Below are positions 15,556 through 22,314 of a DNA stretch of 24,404 bases, in pieces; position 1 is the stretch's first letter; the number at the start of each line of letters is the position of its first letter. The translations under genes were made by a program, and so were the position numbers. The DNA is taken from positions 1-24,404 of the forward strand of contig JBFIXI010000066.1 in NCBI GenBank assembly GCA_041605955.1, given 5' to 3'. The DNA is from JAHEJX01 sp041605955. GTDB taxonomy: Bacteria; Actinomycetota; Acidimicrobiia; Spongiisociales; UBA5794. The notes under the pieces were generated by a model. That model was given only the letters and a program-made list of their open reading frames with translations, searched no databases and had not been told where the DNA came from.

Positions 15556-16239
15556 ATGGCCACTCATCCCACCGTGCCTTACCTACCCATCGAATCCGAC
15601 CGGGGGACCTTGGTAGAAAGGGCCCGCCGCGAATACGAGTTCCTCGACCGCCGCCGCAGCATTCGAGAGTTCAGTTCCGAACCGGTGCCGCGAGCGGCTG
15701 TCGAGCACGCCATCCGAGCTGCCTCTACGGCTCCTTCGGGTGCCCATCGCCAGCCATGGACTTTCGTCCTGACCGGCGATCCCGACATCAAACGTCGGAT
15801 ACGGCAGGCGGCGGAACACGAAGAGCGCATCAACTACGAGGGCGGGCGCCTCCCTCAGCACTGGCGAGATGCGCTGGCACCGTTGGGAACGGACGCCACC
15901 AAGCGCTTCCTCGAGGTGGCTCCGTGGTTGGTCGTCGTCTTCGAGCAGCGCTACGGAATCGAATCTGACGGGTCCCGCCGGCACAACTACTACGTCAAGG
16001 AAAGCGTCGGCATCGCCTGCGGGCTCTTCATCGCTACGCTGCATCGCCTCGGGTTGGCGACGTTGACGCACACCCCCAGTCCGATGGCATTCCTGACTGA
16101 ACTGCTCGGCCGCCCCGACAACGAGCGGCCATTCATCCTGTTTCCGGTCGGCTATCCGGCCACCGGCGTGAGGGTGCCCGACCTAGTGCGCAAGCCGCTG
16201 GGCGACGTGATGGTCGAAGTCGGCCAAGCCAGCGCCTGA
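15556..16239 (+). CDS. Nitroreductase-family protein closely resembling iodotyrosine deiodinase (IYD)
   Basis: This 227-residue FMN flavoprotein has the nitroreductase opening RRSIREFSSEPVP (phosphate-binding Arg/Ser cluster) and STAPSGAHRQPW. What sets it apart is the lid. Human/mouse IYD holds the halotyrosine zwitterion with Glu, Tyr and Lys (E153, Y157, K178 in mouse numbering, from memory), and matching residues are here: Glu90 and Tyr94 (EERINY) and Lys116 (ATKRFL). The C-terminal part YYVKESVGIACGL and RKPLGDVMVEV also follows IYD, not classical NfsB. The expected reaction is reductive dehalogenation of iodo-, bromo- or chlorotyrosine, in the cytosol; there is no membrane anchor. It is convergent with the AlaX-like gene, 2 nt apart. 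A general nitroreductase is the alternative. Confidence 0.85.
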   Translation: MATHPTVPYLPIESDRGTLVERARREYEFLDRRRSIREFSSEPVPRAAVEHAIRAASTAPSGAHRQPWTFVLTGDPDIKRRIRQAAEHEERINYEGGRLPQHWRDALAPLGTDATKRFLEVAPWLVVVFEQRYGIESDGSRRHNYYVKESVGIACGLFIATLHRLGLATLTHTPSPMAFLTELLGRPDNERPFILFPVGYPATGVRVPDLVRKPLGDVMVEVGQASA

Positions 16240-16241
16240 TC

Positions 16242-16973
16242 TCAAGGAGCCGTAGGCTCGACCAGCTCCAGCCGGATGCGGCGGAATCCCTTGCCCTTGG
16301 ACTCGACCTTCTTGATTCGAATGTGGCCCACCTCATGGGTGGCGTTCACGTGGGTGCCGCCGTCCGCTTGCCGGTCCAGCCCAACGATGTCGATCACCCG
16401 GACCTCCTTCAACGAAGGGGGCAGCAGGTTGACTTTGGTGCGAATGAGACTGGGGTCCAAGTCGGCCTCGGCGCGCGGCAGGAAGGACACCTCAACCGCC
16501 CGGTCGAGGCCCAGCTGCCGATTGAGCTCGGCCTCGACGGGGTCCCTGTCCTCTGGGTCCCACTGCGGCAGCTCGAAGTCGAGGCGGCCTTCCCCCGGAT
16601 TCATGTTGCCCCCGGTCACCGGTGACTCGAATCGCTCCCAGATCACCCCACACAGAGCGTGCATCGCGGTGTGGGTGCGCATCAGCAGGTAACGCCGCTC
16701 CCAGTCGACCCGACCGTCGACATCGGTACCCACGTTGGGAAGCACTCCGCTGTCCACCCAGTGCCACACACCCGATGAGTCTTGGGTGACGCGAGTGACG
16801 CTCAGCCGGTCGTCGCCGATCCACAATTCGCCAATGTCGGGGGGCTGCCCGCCCCCGCCGGGATAGAACACGGTCCGGTCGAGCAGGATCCGGCCATCGT
16901 CGCGGTCGACTCCAACGACCTGGGCGTCCATGGCGCGGGCATACGAATCTGTCGAGTAGATACGCTCGGTCAT
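16242..16973 (-). CDS. AlaX-type alanyl-tRNA editing protein
   Basis: This 243-residue free-standing editing domain would deacylate mischarged Ser- or Gly-tRNA(Ala). It carries the beta-barrel glycine motif FYPGGGGQPPD (36-46), the metal motif HTAMH (His101, His105) and the second-additional-domain motif GGTHVNATHEVGHI (from 205). In canonical AlaX the zinc set is HxxxH plus CxxxH; here the CxxxH position reads DGGTH (Asp204...His208), so the cysteine is replaced by Asp. Such DGGTHV variants exist in the tRNA_SAD family as I remember, but zinc binding may be altered. The start ATG at 16973 has a TAGGTT hexamer 6 nt upstream and no Shine-Dalgarno. Confidence 0.9.
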   Translation of the reverse strand: MTERIYSTDSYARAMDAQVVGVDRDDGRILLDRTVFYPGGGGQPPDIGELWIGDDRLSVTRVTQDSSGVWHWVDSGVLPNVGTDVDGRVDWERRYLLMRTHTAMHALCGVIWERFESPVTGGNMNPGEGRLDFELPQWDPEDRDPVEAELNRQLGLDRAVEVSFLPRAEADLDPSLIRTKVNLLPPSLKEVRVIDIVGLDRQADGGTHVNATHEVGHIRIKKVESKGKGFRRIRLELVEPTAP

Positions 16974-16979
16974 GGGCGG

Positions 16980-16985
16980 AACCTA
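16980..16985 (-). promoter_or_regulatory. Probable -10 element (TAGGTT), leaderless start of alaX-like gene
   Basis: On the minus strand TAGGTT is followed by CCGCCC and then the ATG at 16973. The spacing of 6 nt puts the transcript start at or next to the start codon. Confidence 0.45.
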
Positions 16986-17032
16986 GCGCAGCGGCTCGGC
17001 CAAGATGCGATTCGGGCACACTCGCAGCTGGC

Positions 17033-17038
17033 TACGCT
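17033..17038 (+). promoter_or_regulatory. Probable -10 element (TACGCT), leaderless start of HhH-GPD gene
   Basis: TACGCT is followed by GCGGCC and then the ATG at 17045. The same hexamer with the same 6-nt spacing precedes the nitroreductase gene. TTCGGG at 17011-17016 is a weak candidate -35 with a 16-bp spacer. Confidence 0.45.
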
Positions 17039-17044
17039 GCGGCC

Positions 17045-17599
17045 ATGGTCCCCGAGTCACTCCCCTTCACAGAAGACCCTGAGGCGCAACAGCTGCTGGC
17101 GAGCTCGCCGATCGCTCTCGTGATCGGACTGGTGCTGTACCAACAGATTCCCGTGGAGAAGGCCTTCGTCGGGCCCACCGTTCTCCAAACGAGACTGGGG
17201 AAGGAGCTCACTGCAGCGGCCGTCGCCGCCACCGATGTCGATGACCTCGTCGAGATCTTCCGCGAGCCTCCGGCCATACATCGGTTTCCCGCCAACATGG
17301 CCAAGCGGGTCCATGCGGTCTGCGAATACGTGGTCGGCGAGCTCGACGACTCGGTGCCTTCGTTGTGGGAGAGTTGCGACGACGCCGCCACGGTGGTGAA
17401 AGCCATGAAACAGCTGCCCGGCTTCGGCGATTACAAAGCCCGAGTCTTCTTCGGCATCGTCTCCAAGTGGTTTGACGTCAAGCCGGCGGGGTGGGAGCAA
17501 TTGGTGCCGGATTGGCCGTCCATCGTCGACGTCGACAAAGTGGATGACCTGGCGGATCTCAAAGCGCGCAAGAAAGCCTGGAAGGAGTCGAGCTCCTGA
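17045..17599 (+). CDS. HhH-GPD-type DNA repair protein family (TIGR03252-like)
   Basis: This 184-residue protein resembles the actinobacterial HhH-GPD family known from mycobacteria, with the conserved opening EAQQLLASSPIALVIGLVLYQQ and the block PAIHRFPANMAKRV. The helix-hairpin-helix is at 124-132 (LPGFGDYKA). The usual catalytic Asp of HhH-GPD glycosylases, placed downstream of the hairpin, is not obvious, because the following segment reads FDVKPAGWEQLVPDW. It may be a DNA-binding repair protein or a glycosylase with a changed site. No Fe-S cysteine cluster is present. The gene is convergent with the SURF1 gene, 53 nt apart. Confidence 0.85.
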   Translation: MVPESLPFTEDPEAQQLLASSPIALVIGLVLYQQIPVEKAFVGPTVLQTRLGKELTAAAVAATDVDDLVEIFREPPAIHRFPANMAKRVHAVCEYVVGELDDSVPSLWESCDDAATVVKAMKQLPGFGDYKARVFFGIVSKWFDVKPAGWEQLVPDWPSIVDVDKVDDLADLKARKKAWKESSS

Positions 17600-17651
17600 T
17601 CGCGGACGGCCGTCCGACGCGACGGTCACTTCTCGCAGCCGCGGCGTTTCG

Positions 17652-18404
17652 TCAATCTGGGCCGGCGAGGCGTCGCTTCTGGGCAGTGGCGCGCAGTAGC
17701 AGCGGGTAGCCGATCACCACCACTCCGGTGAAGGCGAACCACTGGACTGCGTAGGAAAGATGGGGGGGCCCTCCCCCTGGCTCGGGCAGGTCCAGCAGTA
17801 GCGGGAAGCCCTCGGGCGGGTCGGGCGCCACCAACTGCAGATAGAACGGCTCGAGCGCATGGGAGGACTGCTGCGCTAGACGGGCTACGTCGATGCGGCT
17901 GATCCTCTCCGGTCGATCCTCGGCTGAATCGGCAGGCCCAAAACCAGTGCGCCGCTCCGGGCGGCGCGCCACCCCCACGACCGCCACTTCACCCGGTGGA
18001 GGCCCCGCGCCGACCACTGGGGGGCCTTCGATGTCGATGGGCACCCACCCGCGATTGACGATGACGGCGCGGCCTTCTTCCAGCACGAGTGGGGTGAGCA
18101 CGTTGTGGCCTGATCGCCCCTGGAACGATCGAGCTTGCAGGACCACCTCGCCGGCCAGATCGAAGGTGCCGCTAACCCGCACCTGGCGATACTCGAGCTC
18201 ATCTATGTCCCATTCTCCCAACGACGACAGGTCGAGCGGAGGGGCTTCGATTCGAGCCGCCACGACCTGGTCGAGTGCTCGCCGTTCGTCGTGGCGCCGC
18301 AGTTGCCACATGCCCAGGTTCGCAAACGCAACGATCGCGATCAGAGCGATGGCATGCCCCACGAGCCACCGCGGCCGGCGGGCAAACCGGTAGTCACGCC
18401 TCAT
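17652..18404 (-). CDS. SURF1-family cytochrome oxidase assembly protein
   Basis: With ATG at 18402-18404 the protein has 250 residues. It has an N-terminal membrane helix (about 13-33, HAIALIAIVAFANLGMWQLR, with the family pattern GxWQLxR after it) and a C-terminal helix (about 215-235, LSYAVQWFAFTGVVVIGYPLL), with an extracytoplasmic beta-rich domain between. Conserved SURF1 pieces are VIVNRGWVPI, the mid FDLAGEVVLQARSFQGRSGHNVLTPL block and HLSYAVQWFAF. It would help assemble haem a into cytochrome c oxidase. The start overlaps the DUF2087 gene stop by 11 nt (ATGAGGCGTGA), so the two are co-expressed. A TTG 15 nt upstream is an alternative start. Confidence 0.92.
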   Translation of the reverse strand: MRRDYRFARRPRWLVGHAIALIAIVAFANLGMWQLRRHDERRALDQVVAARIEAPPLDLSSLGEWDIDELEYRQVRVSGTFDLAGEVVLQARSFQGRSGHNVLTPLVLEEGRAVIVNRGWVPIDIEGPPVVGAGPPPGEVAVVGVARRPERRTGFGPADSAEDRPERISRIDVARLAQQSSHALEPFYLQLVAPDPPEGFPLLLDLPEPGGGPPHLSYAVQWFAFTGVVVIGYPLLLRATAQKRRLAGPD

Positions 18405-18954
18405 CGTTGTCGAGATCAAGGGTGTCTAGGTAGCGACCCCCGGTTCTCCAGTAAACCCCCTCGGCTCTGCTCAGCAGGCCCTCATCGACCAGATAGCGAC
18501 GCAACGCGGCGTAATCGGCGTGGAAGAGCTGGAGGCGGAAGTTGACGTCGGCTTCCTCGTAACGCAGCCCCGGCTCGAACTCTTGGACCAATCGCTCGAG
18601 AATCACACGCCGCTTCGTGGCGTTGGACGGGATGGACTGCAGCCTGCCGCCGGAGAAGAACCGCCCGAGAATCTGGGTCTCCTCGGCCGTCCATGGGCCG
18701 TCGACTACCCTGGCGCCAGCGGGAGGATCGCCGGGCAGCTCCCTAGCGATCGTGCGCATCAACGCTGCATTGAGCTCGCCGTCAACGATCAATCCGGCAG
18801 CCATCAGGCGGCCGCGTGCCTCACTCACGAGACGCGGCTCAATTCCCAACCGGGATGCCAGTTGGTCGGGAGGGCTGCAGCCCCCGACGGCGTCGCCGGC
18901 AACGGCAAGGCGTATCGGATCCAGGAGCAACCGCACGAAGTCGGACGGCGTCAT
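18394..18954 (-). CDS. DUF2087 domain protein with N-terminal winged-helix-like region
   Basis: This 186-residue protein has an N-terminal segment of about 65 residues that looks like a winged helix (PIRLAVAGDAVGG, then PPDQLASRLGIEPRLVSEA and RLMAAGLIV). A DUF2087 domain follows (about 95-170), recognised from FFSGGRLQSIPSNATKRR and LVDEGLLSRAEGVYWRTG. DUF2087 often accompanies MarR/ArsR-like regulators, so a transcriptional regulator is the best guess. The ligand is unknown. The gene overlaps SURF1 by 11 nt, and its start is 37 bp from the divergent phosphatase start. A TAGGAT hexamer 9 nt upstream suggests a leaderless mRNA. Confidence 0.85.
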   Translation of the reverse strand: MTPSDFVRLLLDPIRLAVAGDAVGGCSPPDQLASRLGIEPRLVSEARGRLMAAGLIVDGELNAALMRTIARELPGDPPAGARVVDGPWTAEETQILGRFFSGGRLQSIPSNATKRRVILERLVQEFEPGLRYEEADVNFRLQLFHADYAALRRYLVDEGLLSRAEGVYWRTGGRYLDTLDLDNDEA

Positions 18955-18963
18955 GACGGGCGG

Positions 18964-18969
18964 ATCCTA
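18964..18969 (-). promoter_or_regulatory. Probable -10 element (TAGGAT) of the DUF2087 gene
   Basis: Minus-strand TAGGAT ends 9 nt before the ATG at 18954. It shares the 37-bp intergenic stretch with the divergent -10 of the phosphatase gene. Confidence 0.45.
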
Positions 18970-18977
18970 CCGCTGGC

Positions 18978-18983
18978 TAGGGT
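18978..18983 (+). promoter_or_regulatory. Probable -10 element (TAGGGT) of the phosphatase gene
   Basis: TAGGGT ends 8 nt before the ATG at 18992, and no Shine-Dalgarno is present. Divergent -10 elements are only about 8 bp apart, so the two promoters cannot bind polymerase independently. Confidence 0.45.
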
Positions 18984-18991
18984 CGTATCAG

Positions 18992-19585
18992 ATGAGATTG
19001 ATTCTGGTGCGCCACGCCGTGACCGCTGAGACAGGGAAGAAGCTGAGTGGGCGCCTTCCGGGTATTCCGCTGAGCGCAGAGGGAATCGCCGCGGCCGATG
19101 CGCTTGCAGAGAACCTGGCCAGCCTCGAACTGGCCGCCGTCTACACGTCACCGATCCAGCGGTGTCGGGAAACGGCCGCGATCCTCGCCCGACCCCACTC
19201 GTTGCGGCCCCGATCGCGCGGCGGTCTGATCGAGGTGGAATACGGTCAGTGGTCCGGGCGTCGGTTGAAGTCGCTCTACCGGCTGCGGGCATGGAAGCAA
19301 CTGATGGCCGATCCGGTCGGCTTTCGCTTTCCTGACGGGGAAACGCTCGACGAGGTGAGAAGACGAACAGTGCGCAGCGTTGCCCAGCTGGCGTCGCGTC
19401 ACGGTGACGACACGGTCCTCGCCGTCAGTCACGGCGACGCCATTAGATCGGTGGTCTCCCATTGCCTCACCGGATCAGTTGACATCATCCACCGACTGCA
19501 CACCGCACCACTCGGCATCACGATCGTCGACACGGCGGAGAAACATCCGCCACTGGTCGTGGTCGTAAATGCCCCTAGGCTCTAG
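18992..19585 (+). CDS. Histidine phosphatase superfamily protein (MSMEG_4193-type)
   Basis: This 197-residue protein has the phosphoglycerate-mutase-like fold. The catalytic RHG motif appears as LVRHAVT (His8), followed by SPIQR (Arg57), Glu81 and SHGDAIR (His147), so the active site is complete. The start ATG at 18992 begins right at the conserved MRLILVRHA; the frame is open further upstream, but that part is antisense to the DUF2087 gene. It is the first of three adjacent genes (phosphatase, DUF3090, SCO1664-type) that recur together in Actinobacteria; in Mycobacterium tuberculosis the equivalents (Rv2135c-Rv2133c, from memory) lie near mshC. The substrate is unknown. Confidence 0.92.
   Translation: MRLILVRHAVTAETGKKLSGRLPGIPLSAEGIAAADALAENLASLELAAVYTSPIQRCRETAAILARPHSLRPRSRGGLIEVEYGQWSGRRLKSLYRLRAWKQLMADPVGFRFPDGETLDEVRRRTVRSVAQLASRHGDDTVLAVSHGDAIRSVVSHCLTGSVDIIHRLHTAPLGITIVDTAEKHPPLVVVVNAPRL
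19576..19581 (+). promoter_or_regulatory. Probable -10 element (TAGGCT) of the DUF3090 gene
   Basis: TAGGCT lies inside the last codons of the phosphatase gene and ends 7 nt before the ATG at 19589. It would give the DUF3090 gene its own leaderless start in addition to read-through from upstream. Confidence 0.35.
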
Positions 19586-19588
19586 GCG

Positions 19589-20080
19589 ATGGAAGGACCT
19601 GCGGAATACTCAGACGTTCTCGGCTTGGCCGCAGACGCCGTGGGTGAGCCCGGGTCGCGCACATTCCTGCTCCAGTTGTACGGGGAGTGGGGTCGTCATA
19701 CGTACCTTCTGGAGAAGGGGCAGGTAGCAGCGCTGGCGGCGGCGGCGGTTCAACTGATGAAGGAGACGGGGATGAGCGGAGACGAAGGGGTCACGGCACC
19801 GCTGCTCATCGACGAGCTGCCCCGTTTCCGAGTCGGTCAACTCGCGCTGGGTTGGGACGAGGCGACCGACACAGTTCTGCTCACAATCGAATCTGTCGCA
19901 GATGACGATGATCCGGTGAAATACCGGATGAGCATGGATGTGCTGGCGGCCGCCGGTCGTCAGGGCGAACAAGCCGTAGCTAGTGGTCGCCCTCGTTGCG
20001 AGCGTTGCGGACTTGCGATCGACGCCGACGGGCACCCGTGTCCCACGAGCAACGGAGATCTGCGTCATCACCAGCCATGA
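19589..20080 (+). CDS. DUF3090 (SCO1663-like) protein with zinc-type C-terminus
   Basis: This 163-residue protein of the DUF3090 family has an N-terminal ARTFYLQ-like core seen here as GSRTFLLQLYGEWGRHTYLLEKGQVAALA, a mid FRVGQLALGWDEATD block and a C-terminal CERCGLAIDADGHPCP knuckle (Cys137, Cys140, Cys151 and His149 as candidate zinc ligands). The family is found mainly in Actinobacteria and its function is unknown. It lies 3 nt after the phosphatase stop. Its stop TGA overlaps an ATG (ATGA, 20077-20080), but that ATG is not in the frame of the following gene. Confidence 0.9.
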   Translation: MEGPAEYSDVLGLAADAVGEPGSRTFLLQLYGEWGRHTYLLEKGQVAALAAAAVQLMKETGMSGDEGVTAPLLIDELPRFRVGQLALGWDEATDTVLLTIESVADDDDPVKYRMSMDVLAAAGRQGEQAVASGRPRCERCGLAIDADGHPCPTSNGDLRHHQP

Positions 20081-20756
20081 GTGGCACCCGGTTGTAGAGA
20101 CGGTTGCGGGGCGGTTTGTCGAGGCGTCGAACGCAACCCTGCTGGGTGCGACCGGCGACGGGGACCGGGTCATCTACAAGCCGATCGCTGGTGTGCGGCC
20201 GCTGTGGGATTTCGACGCGTCGACCCTGCCATTGCGTGAGGTTTGGACCTTCCGCATTGATCGGGCACTCGGCTTCGACCTCGTCCCCGAGACCGCGTTG
20301 GGCGACGGGCCGTTCGGGCCGGGAGCCGTACAGCGTTTCGTCGATGCCGTGGCCGACCAGGCCGTGGTGGATCTGATCAACTCCTTGCACGACTCTATCT
20401 GGCCCGTTGCCGTCCTAGACGTCGTCGTCAACAACGCCGACCGCAAAGCGAGCCACCTCTTACATGCCAGCCGGGGTCGCATTTGGGCAATCGACCACGG
20501 ATTGACGTTCCACGTAGACGACAAGCTGCGAACTGTCTTGTGGGGGTTCGCCGACACTACGGTCCCCGCCGAGTTGCTGACCGCGGTGCAGAAGCTGCGT
20601 CGCTTGGTCGCCGGGGAGCTTGGCGATGAGTTCGAGCAAGATCTCGGGCTCGAGGCAAGGCGAGCGCTCGAGCGGCGCATCGACGAGCTGATCCGCTCCC
20701 GGGTGCACCCCACCCCACCTGCCGACAGGCCGCCACTGCCGTGGCCACCGTATTGA
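19983..20756 (+). CDS. SCO1664-family protein, kinase-like fold; start codon uncertain
   Basis: The largest frame is 257 residues from GTG 19983, but recognisable homology starts only near 20090 (VAGRFVEASNATLLG). Kinase-like landmarks resembling the PI3/4-kinase fold are present: VIYKP (Lys66), NNADRKASHLL (Asp153, like a catalytic loop) and IWAIDHGLTF (Asp171, like the metal-binding DxG position). Together with the upstream phosphatase and zinc-knuckle protein it forms the actinobacterial trio. The start is abnormal: the only canonical in-frame starts, GTG 19983 and TTG 20013, lie 68-98 nt inside DUF3090 without ribosome sites. The expected ATGA junction (20077-20080) is in a different frame and hits TAG at 20095. 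A frameshift or a non-standard start near 20065 is possible. Confidence 0.85.
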   Translation: MVALVASVADLRSTPTGTRVPRATEICVITSHEWHPVVETVAGRFVEASNATLLGATGDGDRVIYKPIAGVRPLWDFDASTLPLREVWTFRIDRALGFDLVPETALGDGPFGPGAVQRFVDAVADQAVVDLINSLHDSIWPVAVLDVVVNNADRKASHLLHASRGRIWAIDHGLTFHVDDKLRTVLWGFADTTVPAELLTAVQKLRRLVAGELGDEFEQDLGLEARRALERRIDELIRSRVHPTPPADRPPLPWPPY

Positions 20757-20769
20757 CCTGGTGCCGCGG

Positions 20770-22272
20770 TCAGCCGACGGCGATACCGCCGGTTCGCCGC
20801 GGGTCGGCCGCGCCTTCGAAGCCACGGTCCGGATGCCACGTCGCCGCCTGCACTGCGCCGAAGTACATGGAGTGATCACCATAGGGCCGCGTTGGCATGG
20901 CGCTGGGTGCGATTCCGGGCTCTACCGAAGCCAGGATCTCTTCCTCGAGCTCGACATGCATGCGGGGAGCATCGACGGCGTCCTGGAGGGTCATATCTTG
21001 ATCCGTGTAGCGGAGCAGTGTCGAAGCGATGGCGGTAGTGATGCGATCGGCGCCGGGTGAGCCGATTGCGAGGATGCTGCCGTCACGGTGGCGGGCGACG
21101 GTGGGCGCCATGTTCGACACCAGGCGTGTCCCCGGTTCGAGCCCATGGGGGTCTTGGCCCACGAGCTCGATCTCTCCGAGAGAGTTGTTCATCCACATCC
21201 CGGCGGGCATCGCCCCCGAGCCGTAGCCGGCCGACATCGTGATGGCACATCCGAGGCCTGACGTATCCACCGCGGACACGTGGGTGGTCGACGCCGACCC
21301 CCGCAGCATCTTCATGTCACCGGCGGAGACCGCCCCAATCAGTTCGGCCACTGCGCGCACGCGATCGTCATCCGCTTGGAGCCGGCGGCGCCGGTAGCCA
21401 AAAACGTCCTTCTGCGCCTCCGCGTAAGCGTCGACCCACGGCTGCGAGAAGGCAGATTCGGTGCCGGGGGCCAAAAGAATGAGCGCCGCCAGCGTCGCTC
21501 CTCCGACCGCCGGTGCCGGATTGGTCGCCACGGTCCACTCGCCGTGATCGACCATGATGGGATGACGAGATATCGGACTGTAGACCGCCAGGTCGTTGGC
21601 GGTAACGATGCCGCCGTTGCTCTTCATGGCAGCCACGATCTGCTCGGCGATCGACCCGGTATACATTTCGGCGACGCCGCCGGCGGCCAATACCTGTAGC
21701 GATTCGAGCAGTGCGGGGATGTGGATCAGCTCTGTAGCCCCGATGGGCCGGCCGGTGGCGTCGTGGAGGGCTGCGTACGACGGTGGGTCCCATCCGTACA
21801 CCGACTCGCGGGAAGCGTCGAGATACTCGGCAGCAGCCGCCGGTAGGGGAAACCCCATTTCGACGGCTCGTATGGCCGGCTGAAGCAGGTCGGCCCACGC
21901 AACGGAGCCGAATTGCTCCCATGCGCTCTCCAGGCCGGCGACTCCCCCTGGTGTGCCCACCGACCCGTATCCCACATAGGTGGTGACACCCCCGCCGTAA
22001 TCGATCCAGACCCGCTTCAGTCCCTGGTGCCGGGCGCTCGGATCGAGGCCGCGCCCCGGCATCTCGACGTATCCATCGACGACAATTGGATCGTGTCCGG
22101 GCGCCCAAACCGCGATGAACCCGCCGGCCCCGAGGCCGACGATTCCCGGCTCGGTGGCCATCGACACGAACATTGCAGCCACCGCGGCGTCTACTGCGTT
22201 GCCGCCTGCCCGCGCTACTTCCGCTCCTGCGTCGGCAGCGAGCTGCGAACCGGCGGCGACCATCGATTTCAC
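20770..22272 (-). CDS. Gamma-glutamyltransferase-family protein
   Basis: This 500-residue N-terminal nucleophile hydrolase has the autocleavage/catalytic threonine in ASTTHVSAVD (Thr329), which divides it into large and small subunits. Early motifs GGNAVDAAVA and the EMYTGSIAEQIVAAMKSNGGIVTANDLA block are typical. No signal peptide is seen, so it is probably cytoplasmic, unlike E. coli GGT. It is shorter than most GGTs (about 550-580). The oxyanion-hole glycine pair, GSPGG in E. coli GGT as I remember, reads GSPGADRI (Gly407-Ala408), which may weaken activity or change substrate. The start is GTG 22270-22272, with TAGATT 7 nt upstream; ATG at 22263 is an alternative. It is convergent with the SCO1664-type gene. 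Confidence 0.92.
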   Translation of the reverse strand: MKSMVAAGSQLAADAGAEVARAGGNAVDAAVAAMFVSMATEPGIVGLGAGGFIAVWAPGHDPIVVDGYVEMPGRGLDPSARHQGLKRVWIDYGGGVTTYVGYGSVGTPGGVAGLESAWEQFGSVAWADLLQPAIRAVEMGFPLPAAAAEYLDASRESVYGWDPPSYAALHDATGRPIGATELIHIPALLESLQVLAAGGVAEMYTGSIAEQIVAAMKSNGGIVTANDLAVYSPISRHPIMVDHGEWTVATNPAPAVGGATLAALILLAPGTESAFSQPWVDAYAEAQKDVFGYRRRRLQADDDRVRAVAELIGAVSAGDMKMLRGSASTTHVSAVDTSGLGCAITMSAGYGSGAMPAGMWMNNSLGEIELVGQDPHGLEPGTRLVSNMAPTVARHRDGSILAIGSPGADRITTAIASTLLRYTDQDMTLQDAVDAPRMHVELEEEILASVEPGIAPSAMPTRPYGDHSMYFGAVQAATWHPDRGFEGAADPRRTGGIAVG

Positions 22273-22279
22273 TGGAGCG

Positions 22280-22285
22280 AATCTA
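22280..22285 (-). promoter_or_regulatory. Probable -10 element (TAGATT) of the gamma-glutamyltransferase gene
   Basis: Minus-strand TAGATT is followed by 7 nt and the GTG at 22272. The promoter would lie in the short gap after the SSB-like gene, so both read-through and independent transcription are possible. Confidence 0.4.
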
Positions 22286-22314
22286 ATGGGCTTACCGCCG
22301 CCGAGAGCCGATCC

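Noticed and set aside
17603..17616. 14-bp palindrome CGGACGGCCGTCCG between convergent genes
   Set aside because: As a hairpin it has only 5 bp with a 4-nt loop and no T-run, and short GC palindromes are common at this base composition, so I do not call it a terminator.
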